From Lingula anatina (Eukaryota; Brachiopoda; Lingulata; Lingulida; Lingulidae), in assembly GCF_001039355.2 (NCBI RefSeq), contig NW_019774648.1, positions 248,001 to 312,000 on the forward strand: a DNA stretch of 64,000 bases. The letters are read 5' to 3'. The notes under the pieces are model-generated. The model worked only from the letters and a program-made list of their open reading frames with translations. It did no database searches and was not told where the DNA came from. How positions within the stretch are numbered: the stretch's first letter is position 1; each line of letters begins with the position of its first letter. Below, piece by piece: positions 26,020 through 36,668 of this stretch. A program made the position numbers and the translations under genes.

Positions 26020-26330
26020 CTTTAGTGGGGCGACTCATTGAACTGAATTCCACGTTTACCTTACACTCATTGATTCTGAAAAAGCTTTTGACAGCCTACA
26101 CCACAGGGTTCCATGTCTGATTAGAACTGTAATAGCATGGCAAAGAAATTTTAGTATCTAGAGAGTAAAAAAGATGTATCACCAATCTACATTTAGAGCT
26201 ATACATAATGGGTGTCTCACGAAATAGTTTACAAGTCATTCTGACGTTGTATATATGCACAGTTTCATAATTCAAATCACAGCACATATAAATAACAGTG
26301 GTGAGGTAGACATCCATCCCTTACCCCTGT
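26020..26330 (+). pseudogene. Decayed LINE reverse transcriptase fragment
   Basis: The frame at 26066 reads LIDSEKAFDSLHHR, the conserved RT motif A of non-LTR retrotransposons (FIDFEKAFDSVHR type), preceded in another frame by IELNST, which normally stands just upstream of it. In the same frame, 26174-26227 reads MYHQSTFRAIHNGCLTK, matching the family's next conserved block (strand before the GVRQGC motif). In-frame stops near 26159-26170 and at 26225 plus one frameshift show that it is dead. No YADD motif or endonuclease is seen. Confidence 0.7.
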
Positions 26331-27449
26331 GGGCAATGGAAATATGACGTGACCGATACTGATGCAGGCAAGAGGAAAGGCAGAGCAAGATCTACATTTA
26401 TTACTCGAAGACATATTCGAATGTCAAACAAAATGTTTTAAAACTTAAAGAAAACAGAAAGTTTCAATATACGGAGTATGGACATGGGGTGCAGTTTGAA
26501 AAAATGTACAGCTGGAATGACAACAAGCTGAACAATCTCGCCAGATGTCTTTAGATAGGAAGCCTTTGTCCTCGACTCCCTAAGGGAAAGGGCGAAGGAA
26601 TGTATTGCTGTCTAAAAATGTCTTTGACACAGCAGTTGCACCACTTTTATCTGTAATATAAAAAAAACGTTGAAATATATGTGAAAAGGGAAGGTAAAAG
26701 ATGCACATTAACACTCGGAACTCACGTAACTTAAATCAAAGTAGCCATGAGTAATTCTCAATCTGTATGAGCACAAATGCCAAATGCGTGATGCTACTAC
26801 ATGTAGGTATTCCTGCTTTCATACGTGCGAATATCTGAAAGGTGAAAGCCTGTGTGGCAAATGTAAAACAAGAGATGCCTGAGCAACGGAACTATTTTTA
26901 AATGAGAAGACTCGTTGCTAATCTATACCGACTCAAGGGAAAAATCCAACCGGCATTTTCTCATGATCTTAAACCTGATCAAAAAGATCGGATTCTTGCA
27001 TACCTTCCGGATCAGGATTGTGCTTTGTATTCCCCACTCCCCACCTCAGGTACGTCAGTTCTGTGTTTCAAAGATGTGCATTTCCTTCACATTGTTTTAA
27101 TTGCATACGTTGTCAGCGCTATCGACACAATCAACTTAGACGTATTGAAATAGACGGGGGTTTTATGAGACTAAATCATTAAGTTCTCTTTGTAAATGCA
27201 AATGCGGGATTTTAAAGAGTCTAAAGGGGAAAGGAATAAAGGCCAAGTAGTGATGCAATATGTCTTATTTTCTATTTAATAGAATAGAATATACGTCCCA
27301 ATAGTATAATTGAATACAGGGTTTAAGTGCACTGTCCCAGAGGTGACCCTGTATCGAAATTTTGGGGGGAGAAAATGACATCAGGGCAGCAATCAAAATG
27401 TTCAAAACGGTTTATTAAACTAAATGAATGCACTTAATCATTACCATTC

Positions 27450-27450
<1 letters not shown>

Positions 27451-27499
<49 letters not shown>
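27451..27499 (+). repeat. (AAT)n microsatellite
   Basis: About 16 AAT units; one of four AAT/ATT arrays in the window (27.4, 44.3, 55.4 and 62.6 kb). Confidence 0.98.
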
Positions 27500-27500
<1 letters not shown>

Positions 27501-27717
27501 TAGTAGCAGAAGTAATAGTTGTAGTAAATTTGGATAATCTACTTTCTCGTTTAATTGCACCGTAAGCGCATGAAAGTTCTCAATGTGTATTGTTTTTAAA
27601 ATCCGTGATCATGTAACAAAACAGTTATACACTTAGTGTTTCTGTCACTTAATGCTGATATTCGACCCGAATAATTGCCGTTAGATAGCCTCACCCAAAG
27701 TCAATAAGAGGACATTG

Positions 27718-28300
27718 GGCCATTCAGAATGGAAGATCCGAGTATCAACTGGTCCAGGGATCAAATATGGCGGACAATATATGAAAGGAAGACCGCTTAA
27801 TAATTCACAACAGATGATTCTCGGGTCTACTGATCCGCTGATCAAAGACTGCATTCCCACAGATTTTAGATCGATCTATCCCTGTGGGAGTCTCACTAGA
27901 TTACTGTCAGCTTAGTCGGTTTAAATGTCTGTCCCGCCTACTAAAAGCTGTAAGGGGGTAATTAACTATAGTGCGCGCTCGGCCAACAACAATTTAGCGT
28001 GAACCCCCAGGGAGTTAGGTCGATCCAGTTGGATCGATCTAAATCTGTGGGAATGCAGTCAAATATGGCGGACCCTTCATGGAAATAGAGCTGACTAATC
28101 CGCTGAGGATCTCCTCGCCTCTGCACGCACCATTAAGCGGATTAAATCGCGTCTCCGAGGTTTAATTGCTAGATCCCTGCAAGGAAGTCGCATGTGGAGG
28201 CGGGGAAACATTCAGCGGATTAGTCGGTTCTGCTTTAATGTTGGTCGTCCATATTTGATCCGCGGATCAGTACATCCTCGGACTTCTGTTCTGAATGGCC
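27718..28300. mobile_element. MITE copy 3, split by a nested element
   Basis: Inverted ends GGCCATTCAGAA on both strands, followed by AGATCCGAG / AAGTCCGAG and GGATCAAATATGG. The interior shares GCACGCACCAT and CATGTGGAGGCGGGGA with copy 4 at 38039. Without the inserted element (27847-28060) it would be about 366 bp. No clear target duplication remains at its outer ends. Confidence 0.85.
27847..28060. mobile_element. Nested MITE inside copy 3 (214 bp)
   Basis: Near-perfect inverted ends GACTGCATTCCCACAGATTT, then AGATCGATC. It is flanked by AAA on both sides (27844-27846, 28061-28063), and removing the element plus one AAA restores the GATCAAATATGGCGGACC motif that all family members carry. 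So the target and the 3-bp duplication are both visible. Related to, but distinct from, the host element. Confidence 0.9.
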
Positions 28301-29506
28301 TCTAAGTGTATAATGTTGCCAACTCGGAACTAAGTGGGAGGAAAACACCCAGCCTGTAGCTCTTCCTTCACTCGACAAATTCTGGGTTTTCCTTCCCACC
28401 ATACCATCTTCTTCAGCTTTTTTCCACAGCGAAAATGTTTTTACGTGACTTATGACTTATGGTCTGTTACCACACAGGTAATGGGCTTTTAACTCATTAA
28501 TTGTCCTAAGCTTTCTTTCGCCCTCCCTATAGCACGTTCTTTGACAACGGATGCTTGATTATGTAGTTTGGGCTGGGTGCAGTATGTACAGGTAGAAAAC
28601 TCATCAAAAGCCACATTTTTTAGTTTTGGTTAAAATATCATTTAATCGGTTAATTCAACGTTATTATAAACACAAAGAAACAGGTTAAAACTTTTGTCCC
28701 TCTCTTGACGCCTTAATCTACCACAAATTGTTATTAGTCTGACTTTCAATCACGAGACTATACACACTGGGAATAAATCTAAATCAACAAACACTGAAAG
28801 ACAGCAAATGGTGAAATGAAGGGAAAATGAAAAACCAAAGGCCAGATTCGAAGCAATTCCAATCTAGCCTTTCGTCCAACCTTAGGCAGACCTAATTTGA
28901 ATTAACAGTGTTTTTTTTTCTTTTCTGGACTAAAGTCAAACGATCGGAGTTTAACTATTTTTAGACGACAATATTTCTAAAAACGCCACAAGTCTTGAAG
29001 TTACGCAGACGATTGCAATATGTATTTCCTGTTATGGCATTTGCACTGGCTTTGTGAAACGTTGATGCCAGTCGTCTACTTAGGAAACCAGCAAAGATGT
29101 TTAAGACGGAATTTGAAAAAGACATGGGAGGCTTCATCCGATCCGCATCTTTGGTGGTTTCAGGTTATTTTCAGTCCGATCTGATAAAGCCTTCGTTACC
29201 AAGTATTATTTGTCACATAATATATTTCTGCACGCCCCGGTATATATACTGAAATTATCTTGCCATGAATTTATTTTCACTACATTTGATAAATCGTTTC
29301 AGTGTTCCTAATATTTTCAAATGTTAAAAGTGTTACATATTTATACATATATATAAATATAAATATATATCTTATTGTTAAAAGCTACATCACTAATCAC
29401 ACAGACAACTTTATTAATTCAGATTAATAACCAAGACCAAAAGTTGTCTTTCCTTCATACTTTGATGGAAATCGTTATAATAAAACACATAGAGCACTGT
29501 GGTAGG

Positions 29507-29569
29507 AAGAATAGGGCACAGTGAGAGGAAATAAGGTTCCTATATTTCTCCTCACTTTGCCCTATTCCC
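29507..29569. repeat. Hairpin, about 28-bp imperfect stem
   Basis: Arms AATAGGGCACAGTGAGAGGA and AATAGGGCAAAGTGAGGAGA (reverse complement of the right side) with a 4-6 nt loop. The size resembles a pre-miRNA or a tiny foldback transposon. No known miRNA seed was recognised. Confidence 0.7.
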
Positions 29570-30870
29570 AGCAAAAACAGAACGTTATTGTAACGTTATC
29601 ATAATGTTTATGTAACCAAAAAACGTTATGGTAACGTAATAAAAGGTTCTGGCTTCTTAGTAGTACACTCGGGGTTGTGATCTACTTGTTAAGTAGTGCA
29701 CAATAACAAGTAATGACTTGTCTAAGTATTTGAAATCCGATGCATGTACCAATCGACGTAAAGAGGACCTAACACTTATTTCAGATAAAGATAATCAAAC
29801 AGTGGGTGTTTATGAACTGTGTGCGTGTCGTACGTTTATCCAACGAAAAAAAATCAAACATCATTGCACTTAAAATGAAACGAACGTACTAGGTACCTTG
29901 AACTTGATGCTAGACAGTGGCGTTTGCAGCACGAAGCGGAAATGAGGACGCGCTATTGTTATATTGTACAATATTCACACCAGTGAAGTCACAGATTCTA
30001 AATGTGATAGCGTTGGCTTTATAATATAAACATGGTTAGTAAATTATGTCACGTTCGTTGAACATGTCTTGGAAGGCATAGCTCACTGGTGGCGTGTGCA
30101 TCATCTATTGCACAAACAAATACGTTTGATTAATATAGGCACGGAATGAACGCAATTTTAACGAACTGACCAAGACAACTTGCTCCTTCAATACGACAGG
30201 GAAAGATGATACATGGGGTGAACATTTACAAAATCCGTACGGAACTTCAAGATTTTGTTTACTAAAAATGACCCCTTCAATATAGCTTAAAGTTTCTTAT
30301 GGCATTTAGAATAAAAATGAACGTCAATAAATACAATGCAAAAATTAAAAGTTTTGCACTTTCGTGGATGATACCCTCTTTTCAATGGATTTTATGGATT
30401 ATACTTAAATATGTTTCTAAAAGTATTCAGATGGACTTCCGGAACGCTTCATTCCGGCATTGCGTTTTAGTCTATGGTTTTTGAATAAAATCCCACAGGA
30501 TTAATACAAAAATAATACCGTCAAATCTGTTACAATGTACATGTATGTGTCAGATGCTACATCACAAAGTAGTATTGAGTGAAAGTTTATTGAATTTCTA
30601 TGTATAATTAAAGAGTTATTGATGTCTATTGGGCAAGTTTGAAGGATGTGCAGGCACTGCACACGGATCTCTCCCAATTAGACCATGTTTTACATCTGAC
30701 TAAATTGATTCGTCAAGTTCAAGTACTTGCCAAGTGATATCACCAATTCTGTCACAATAACTTTGGGATAATGTTTCCTATGTGGCAAATGATAAATGTG
30801 TTGTGCAAAAGAAAGAGACTATTCTCTAAGAAATGCGCTATTGTGGGCATAGATTTATATGAAGGGATTA

Positions 30871-30928
30871 AGGCTTCGTTCACATGCAATGTCTATTTTC
30901 TAAATTCTATTGCATGTGAACGAAGCCT
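30871..30928. mobile_element. Mini foldback element, perfect 20-bp arms
   Basis: AGGCTTCGTTCACATGCAAT and its exact reverse complement separated by 18 nt. The ending CTTCGTTCACA is of a type often found at DNA transposon tips, so a tiny MITE is likely. The perfect arms suggest recent insertion or maintenance. Confidence 0.75.
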
Positions 30929-31426
30929 AAGTTATATGATTTTATTTAATATTACAATACTGCAACATTTTAATGTTCAAATCCAATGCCAAGACGACAC
31001 AGATCTTGTGTTCAAGAATATCTTTATATTCTTTGTATAACATAAAACATAAGCAAATGTTACAAATACATGTTTCCATTAAAACTATATTTTATAACAG
31101 TATTAGCAAGAAAAATCCAAATACGGTCTCTTTCCCCCCACATAATATACATGTACAATCAGTTCAATCCATTAATTAACAAAAAAAAATTAAGGGCAAA
31201 TAGTAACTTACGATAGATATATATTCTAAATTATCTTCAGCATATACGTACTATATACAAATTTTAGAAGGATGATTTACTAGAAGTATAGTATTATATT
31301 TACGAAGAAACATCTGACGAGAGTAGAAAGCAGCTGTTTTTACAAGCGTTGATTGGTGCTATTGTTATTATACAACTTTAAGTAGTCAACAGTATTTGAT
31401 AAAAATACAAAAATTTGACCAACAAT

Positions 31427-31910
31427 TGGGAACATCCGAGGTAGCTGGAAGGCACGAAAATTAGTCTAAAAAATCAAGGGAAGTTATAAATCTACGGGAT
31501 TAAATAGAAAATAACCTTCATCGGCTGCAAGAGCGCGTAGCGGATGGGGGATACAGTCGGTTTAGTTTTGCCAATGCTAATATAAAACTGAACACAGCTT
31601 TCACTTCACAGTGATCGCGACTTGCTTTTGCGAATTCGAGTCAGCATCACATATCACATGCGGGATCTCGCGAGACTGGTGAGGTAAAAATGAAAGGTGA
31701 CAGAAACCATCCTTAGTTTCCTTAATTCTTTCTAGTTTTAATGTGTTGAACAACAATTTAACACACACTTTTTGTGTTACCTGAGTTTTTTTCTTTTATG
31801 TTTTCACATAAAGTTTCATCCCTTTTTTCGTAGACCCTAATTTTTTTTCGGCCACGCCCGGCGTCACATACTGCCTTTAGCCTCAGTTTCGGCTATCTTG
31901 GATGTTCCCA
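31427..31910. mobile_element. Inverted-repeat element, about 484 bp
   Basis: The left end TGGGAACATCCGAGGTAGCT and the reverse complement of the right end TGGGAACATCCAAGATAGCC form terminal repeats of about 24 nt. The interior is non-coding. No clear target duplication is seen (CAAT left, TTAA right). The class is unknown. Confidence 0.6.
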
Positions 31911-33493
31911 TTAAACCACTTTAAACTGGTTATTCACTTAAGTTTTCTCTTGAATCGCCATTATACCTTTACGTTAAAGTCAATTTAATACAAATATACA
32001 TCAAAGGTCACATCAATATATATTGGTCACATCGATAAATATGGTTAAGGGGTTCGATAGGCTATAAGAACATACAATTGACAGATAATTTTTTCCATGT
32101 TTCTTCTATGTGAAATATTTATCTTTATATAAGTGCAATAAAAATAAACACTTTTGGAGCGCATACCCCCTCTCTTGTTGCTTTATTAACCATCCCACGC
32201 AATTCTGCCCAAAGGGTGACCAAGCATAAATTGTCAATTTTGTTGCTTTGTAAATTTGTAAGATAGTGATCGATTTCTGAAATAATAACTGATAAATAAG
32301 GTGTTTTCATAGAAATTGGCGTGGTCGACCATTAGGGTTTGAACTCCAATCCGCCCCCAGCGTTATTTGTTTTACATATTTGTTCAGGATAAATGAGCCC
32401 CTAATTAGGATGTTTCAGTAAACAAATGCATTATTTTGCCTCTGTGGCGATAAAAAAGAAGTGAACATTTCAAGAATGATTCCTGGCTCGACATTGTAGT
32501 ACCTATTGTTGAAATTAATCGGGCATTAAAAAGGTGTTGATGGCTGTACAGGTGAGGGAGATATGTTTGAAATCAATGTTACAGTTTTCACCCCAAACTT
32601 GGCTGAAATGCCATCAATTCGAGTTGACAAACTCACCCGATGTTAATTTGCTAGGACAGAACTATTTCATTACATGGCAATTTTTATTTCCGCATTATCT
32701 AAGCGGATAAGGGAAATCCATCGATCCGCCCTAGGTTCTCTTAATATAGCATTATAGTCAATTTTTGAATGGCTGCTTCTCTTTTTTTTTTCAGAAAGCA
32801 CAGAAAGATAGTGATACGGCCATTTAGTCAATTAGACCGGAAGAAAATAGCGTTTTGTGATAAAACTCGTTAAACATCCTCAGTTTTTACATCAGGCTTT
32901 CATCAAAGTACCGACACCTTGTTCTCATTACAGTCCTCACGAACCCGTGTGCATGTGTTCTTAGGTAGCTACCGCAACTGACTTCGTAGGCGCCTGACAC
33001 ATACAAGCCTGCACATCCTTTCATCCCTTTCTCACGTGTTTTCAACACCTTTGTTTCCCAGAGAGTCAGTGTAAGCTTTTTGACTAACTCTACTCATTGG
33101 CAAGTATTTTCACCCACTGGGGTCCTGCAAAACGATGGAGGTACTTTTTTTGTCCTCCTACAACAATGTCTGGAAAGCACCTGTGAGAGTACTTGTGGGG
33201 CACCTGTGAACCTGTAACTCAGACGTCATCAGCTCATATCTGAGACAATCCCGTCATGGTTGCTTCATTATTATATTATTTTCTTCAGTTTACTTTTTTT
33301 TTCATTGATGGTAGTGTCCTCCTTCCAAGAGCACTTTGCTAGAACACTTTTCAGTTAACTTTGAGTCAGGTTTGTTTTCAAATACTTTCATATTGTTAAT
33401 GACAACATCAATTTTCAAAGGGTCTGTTCAATGTGAACCGCGTGTTCGTACAAAAAGTACTGTCTCGCTGAACGCCACACTTTAATTCGGCAT

Positions 33494-34207
33494 TCAGTTT
33501 TGGTCTGACATCGCCGAAGCAGTTATTGGCATTTTCCCCAACTCCACTCTCGAGTAGGCCACAGGGGGACTTCCACGGTTGACGCTACCTCGCGTGAAAA
33601 ACGTAGATCTGGTTGTGTTGGATCCCGTACGTGCACGGACTCCTGAGCTTGATTTCTGTGTACACTTCGCGTTGAAGATCAGAAAGATATATGGGTTGAC
33701 CACGGAGTTGGCGACTGCAGCGGAACCAAATATGCCGTACCAGATAGGGTCAACGTTGGCCGTGATGTAGGTGACTATCATCTCCATAACATGGTATGGG
33801 GTGCTGCACAAGATAAACACAGCCACAATGACTATGGTCATGATAAGCGTCTTGGTCTTAGCTTTTTCTATTGAAGTCGACGGAGTAGACTGCAAGTAAA
33901 CTCGATCACTTTTTCGGTCGGGTTGATGCACAATCTTGGCCGGTTTCTGGGGCAGACGCTGTTGGTTCGCTTTTCTTGATATTTTCAAAAAAATGCTTAG
34001 GTAACAGAATAAAAGTAACAACAGTGGGATGAAAAACACTACCAGAGAAACGAAGGTGACGTAAGCTTGGCGGTGCCACTTGGGTTTATATCGGAACTGG
34101 TTCTCACACCTGCTGATCCCGTCGTCGTCACGCATGTGGAACAGAAAGAGCTGCGGGAGCGACAGCAGCGCCGCCGCACCCCATCCAATGGCGGCGGTTA
34201 CCCAAAC
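33494..34207 (-). CDS. GPCR coding exon 2 (TM4 to C-terminus)
   Basis: Starts after TTTAAAG with VWVTAAIGWGAAALLSLPQL. It carries TM4 to TM7 and a Ser/Thr/Arg-rich cytoplasmic tail ending SAMSDQN. An upstream in-frame acceptor (after CTTTTTAG, near 34241) is also open and would add residues in the second intracellular loop but does not match exon 1's phase. The chosen junction makes loop 2 about two to three residues shorter than in oxytocin or GnRH receptors. Confidence 0.85.
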   Translation of the reverse strand, partial: VWVTAAIGWGAAALLSLPQLFLFHMRDDDGISRCENQFRYKPKWHRQAYVTFVSLVVFFIPLLLLLFCYLSIFLKISRKANQQRLPQKPAKIVHQPDRKSDRVYLQSTPSTSIEKAKTKTLIMTIVIVAVFILCSTPYHVMEMIVTYITANVDPIWYGIFGSAAVANSVVNPYIFLIFNAKCTQKSSSGVRARTGSNTTRSTFFTRGSVNRGSPPVAYSRVELGKMPITASAMSDQN

Positions 34208-36595
34208 CTTTAAAGAGAAATCGGTCATATTATAAAGGAAAACTAAAAAGGGGGGAAATGCACACATTCTTTTAAGCCGTTATGACTGAAATTATATTTT
34301 ACAATGGAATGTAATTTCGATCATAAAATCTTCATGGTATTGCCTCTGGCACTTTCTGACTCCATATCTTTTGTAACATCCCTGCGTCGCTCAATTAAAA
34401 GTTAAGTAATTCCGGGAAGTGTAGAACAGTTTCATTTGCTATGTTATTGCAATAGACTTGTGAAGATTCTTTTGTCTATAGCTACTTACATTTGTCTGAC
34501 GAAATATTGGCTGGTAAGACCAGACAAATAAAAGTAACTATAGACAAAAGAATCTTCACAAGTTAATTCAGGGCAGGTTTTTAGAGATTTCTCTTGTAAT
34601 CGTTGCGATTTGTATTATGATGCATGAATTGGCCTCTGCGACAAATATGTACTTATTATCCAAAAGTTTAAAATATGGTTTATTTTCCTTTTTGAGATTC
34701 CAGGCGCCACGCACTTTCGCGGTTGGACAAACCTAAATGTTTTGACTTTGGATAACAAATAATTCTGTAAATTCGATCAAGATTATGTATTATATCCAAA
34801 AGCAATTTGTTTAATACGTCCTTCTGTAACCTTGTTTGAAAGGGTTGAGGTTGTATTCTGATTTGCAATCGTCATGCTGAAGACGATAAAACACTTAATT
34901 CCGGCCTTGTATTTGGACTATCATTATTATTGAACATCGAATCAATGTTATTACAGTAACTGAGTCAAAACTTTCATGTTTGAAGCCAATATTAAGTAGT
35001 TATACATCATTGAACCATGTTCGACAGTTTTTAAGAAATTCAAATTTCGGTGCGTTTTTCCATCCGATATCATAAAGGAAATGCAATCACATAAGCTAAG
35101 GTTTTCAGAACAGCTTTTGACATAACAGGCGAAAATAATTACCTCATACTTAAGATAAACCAAGGAAGCACAGAAACATTTATCTGGTCGATTGCAATCT
35201 GCCAAGAAGTATGTACGCTCGAAGTTTGGGCTTAGCCGATGTGTTGAATGGAAATCAAATGCCCTTAATCAGTTGCCAATCGCATTAAAAGGCCTATTAA
35301 TTCATTCTACTGAATATTCTGGCATTTATACAGGCACATAACCGAGACATGCTTAAAGAGACCGCTTGTAGGCTTTGTGGGATCGTGGGAACCTGTTATT
35401 CTTTCTAAAGACTTTTTGCACACTTTACGAAGTGAAATTACAAGACGTGCTCAAAACTTGCACTGTGCGTTAACTGACAATAAGATAAATGCATTAATCG
35501 CTCTCTCGACTGGGGCTCAACGAAGAAAAAGAATCAAACACAAATATTCGAAGATTAATTTTGAGTTTGGGTCACCATTCAGTTATGATCTTCAATGCCT
35601 GAAAATTATTGATGACGCCGAGAATATGAATGAATACGAATGGTCTCTTAAAGCACTAGACCTATGATCAATAAGATCAGCTCTGCTTTTCTTGGGTCAG
35701 CATTTTAACGACCTAAGAATGACACTGAGTCAGTCAGATGATAAAAACGACGCAGTATGCAAAATAAAATTGTTCGGGCCTTGCCCACGAAATAGATCAC
35801 TGAATGTCAACGTAAAATTTGAAAAAAATAAATAAATAAATAAATAAATAAATAAATAGAATAAAAAAGATTGTCAAAATTTTTTTTAAAAAGTTGCGTA
35901 ACTATATGACTTTAACATCAGTTACAGACCCAAAGACATTTCACAGAAAGGTGGGATTGTTTCCTTCGATCAACCGCAAAAAGCACGTTTAAGCAATCTA
36001 CACTGAACAAGTAAATGAGACCAAGATTATAAACAAAAATCAACATGAAGCCTAAAACAAAACAAAAGAACAAAACAGCCATTTTCTTGCCATGTCTAAA
36101 AACTACGAGTGAGAACGGTATACTAATAACATGCAAAAAAATATTTACCGGATTGTGTCTCCGAAGCGGTGAACGGATTGCTTGGTGACGATCGAAGGCC
36201 AGAACGAGAAGCATAGCAGAACTGGCCATCATGGAAAACCCCTGGAGAAATTTTATGAATCTGCACATGAATTCCCCTGCCAGCCACTCTCTCTCAGGAA
36301 TGCTCTCCCAGATAAATTGCGACACACAACATACGTCTATAACCAACCAATCCGCCAGCGTAACGTGAAGAATGAGACGGTTCACTCTGGATTTTCGTCG
36401 CCTTTGGCACCATAGCCAGGTGAACGCCGCGACGCAGCCGATTGTACCAACTATAATGAACACTAAAAGAGATATTACTCGACTTGCGACGTGAAACACT
36501 GCATCTGATGGACTGAGGGTATCTGAGCCATCACTGTTATTTCCTGAATTACCCTCAGAAGCATTCACCTCTACGACTAGCGAAGTCAGATTCAT
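33494..36595 (-). CDS. Rhodopsin-class GPCR, GnRH/corazonin/vasopressin-like
   Basis: Two coding exons on the minus strand: 36595-36149 and 34207-33494, giving 386 aa from the ATG at 36595. Three N-glycosylation sites lie near the N-terminus (NLT at 2, NAS at 11, NNS at 19). TM1 is about 40-62, TM2 74-96, TM3 about 110-134 with DRH at 135-137, TM4 about 150-171, TM5 198-225, TM6 268-294, TM7 304-327. Cys111 and Cys183 can form the usual disulfide. SRVNRLILHVTLADW, the WLAGEFMC loop, FLQGFSMMAS and KAKTKTLIMT place it with GnRH, corazonin/AKH and vasopressin/NPS receptors. Ligand unknown. The frame stays open 24 codons upstream to an acceptor at 36669, so a further 5' exon exists and the N-terminus may be longer. 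Odd: Asn1.50, Trp6.48 and Tyr7.53 are replaced. Confidence 0.88.
34456..34563. mobile_element. Foldback element in the GPCR intron, 108 bp
   Basis: Arms starting ACTTGTGAAGATTCTTTTGT are nearly perfect inverted copies over about 41 nt, with a loop of about 24 nt. Non-coding. It lies about 250 bp upstream (in transcription) of the exon 2 acceptor. Confidence 0.85.
35822..35860 (+). repeat. (AAAT)n microsatellite
   Basis: About nine AAAT-type units in the GPCR intron, close to exon 1. Confidence 0.95.
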
Positions 36596-36668
36596 AGCGA
36601 TATCCGTGAGAATTTTTCCCTCCAAATGCGTGAAGTCCAACAACGACAGAAACCTTCTTTGCGTTGAT
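36149..36668 (-). CDS. GPCR exon 1 (5' part possibly untranslated; TM1-TM3)
   Basis: Follows TTATTTGCAG (acceptor ending at 36669). The ATG at 36595 is the first in frame and is followed by NLTSLVVEVNASEG and TM1. It ends RSPLRRHNP with donor GTAAAT. Upstream of the ATG the frame is open and reads QRRFLSLLDFTHLEGKILTD, so the start choice is not certain. Confidence 0.85.

Larger units (their letters stand above)
20861..33493. other. Gene-poor, transposon-rich interval
   Basis: No gene is defensible. It holds two MITEs around 23.0-23.6 kb, a nested MITE pair at 27.7-28.3 kb, a decayed LINE at about 26.0-26.3 kb, hairpin elements at 25720, 29507 and 30871, an inverted-repeat element at 31427-31910 and microsatellites. 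The remainder is unique-looking AT-rich sequence in which I see nothing. Confidence 0.7.

Noticed and set aside
27715-27915. 66-aa open frame
   Set aside because: Lies wholly within the nested MITE pair and is non-coding repeat sequence.
29577-29640. Cluster of AACGTTAT-type words
   Set aside because: Irregular spacing with no clear unit or inverted ends.
35377-35667. 96-aa open frame on the plus strand within the GPCR intron
   Set aside because: Antisense to a real gene's intron and no family match.
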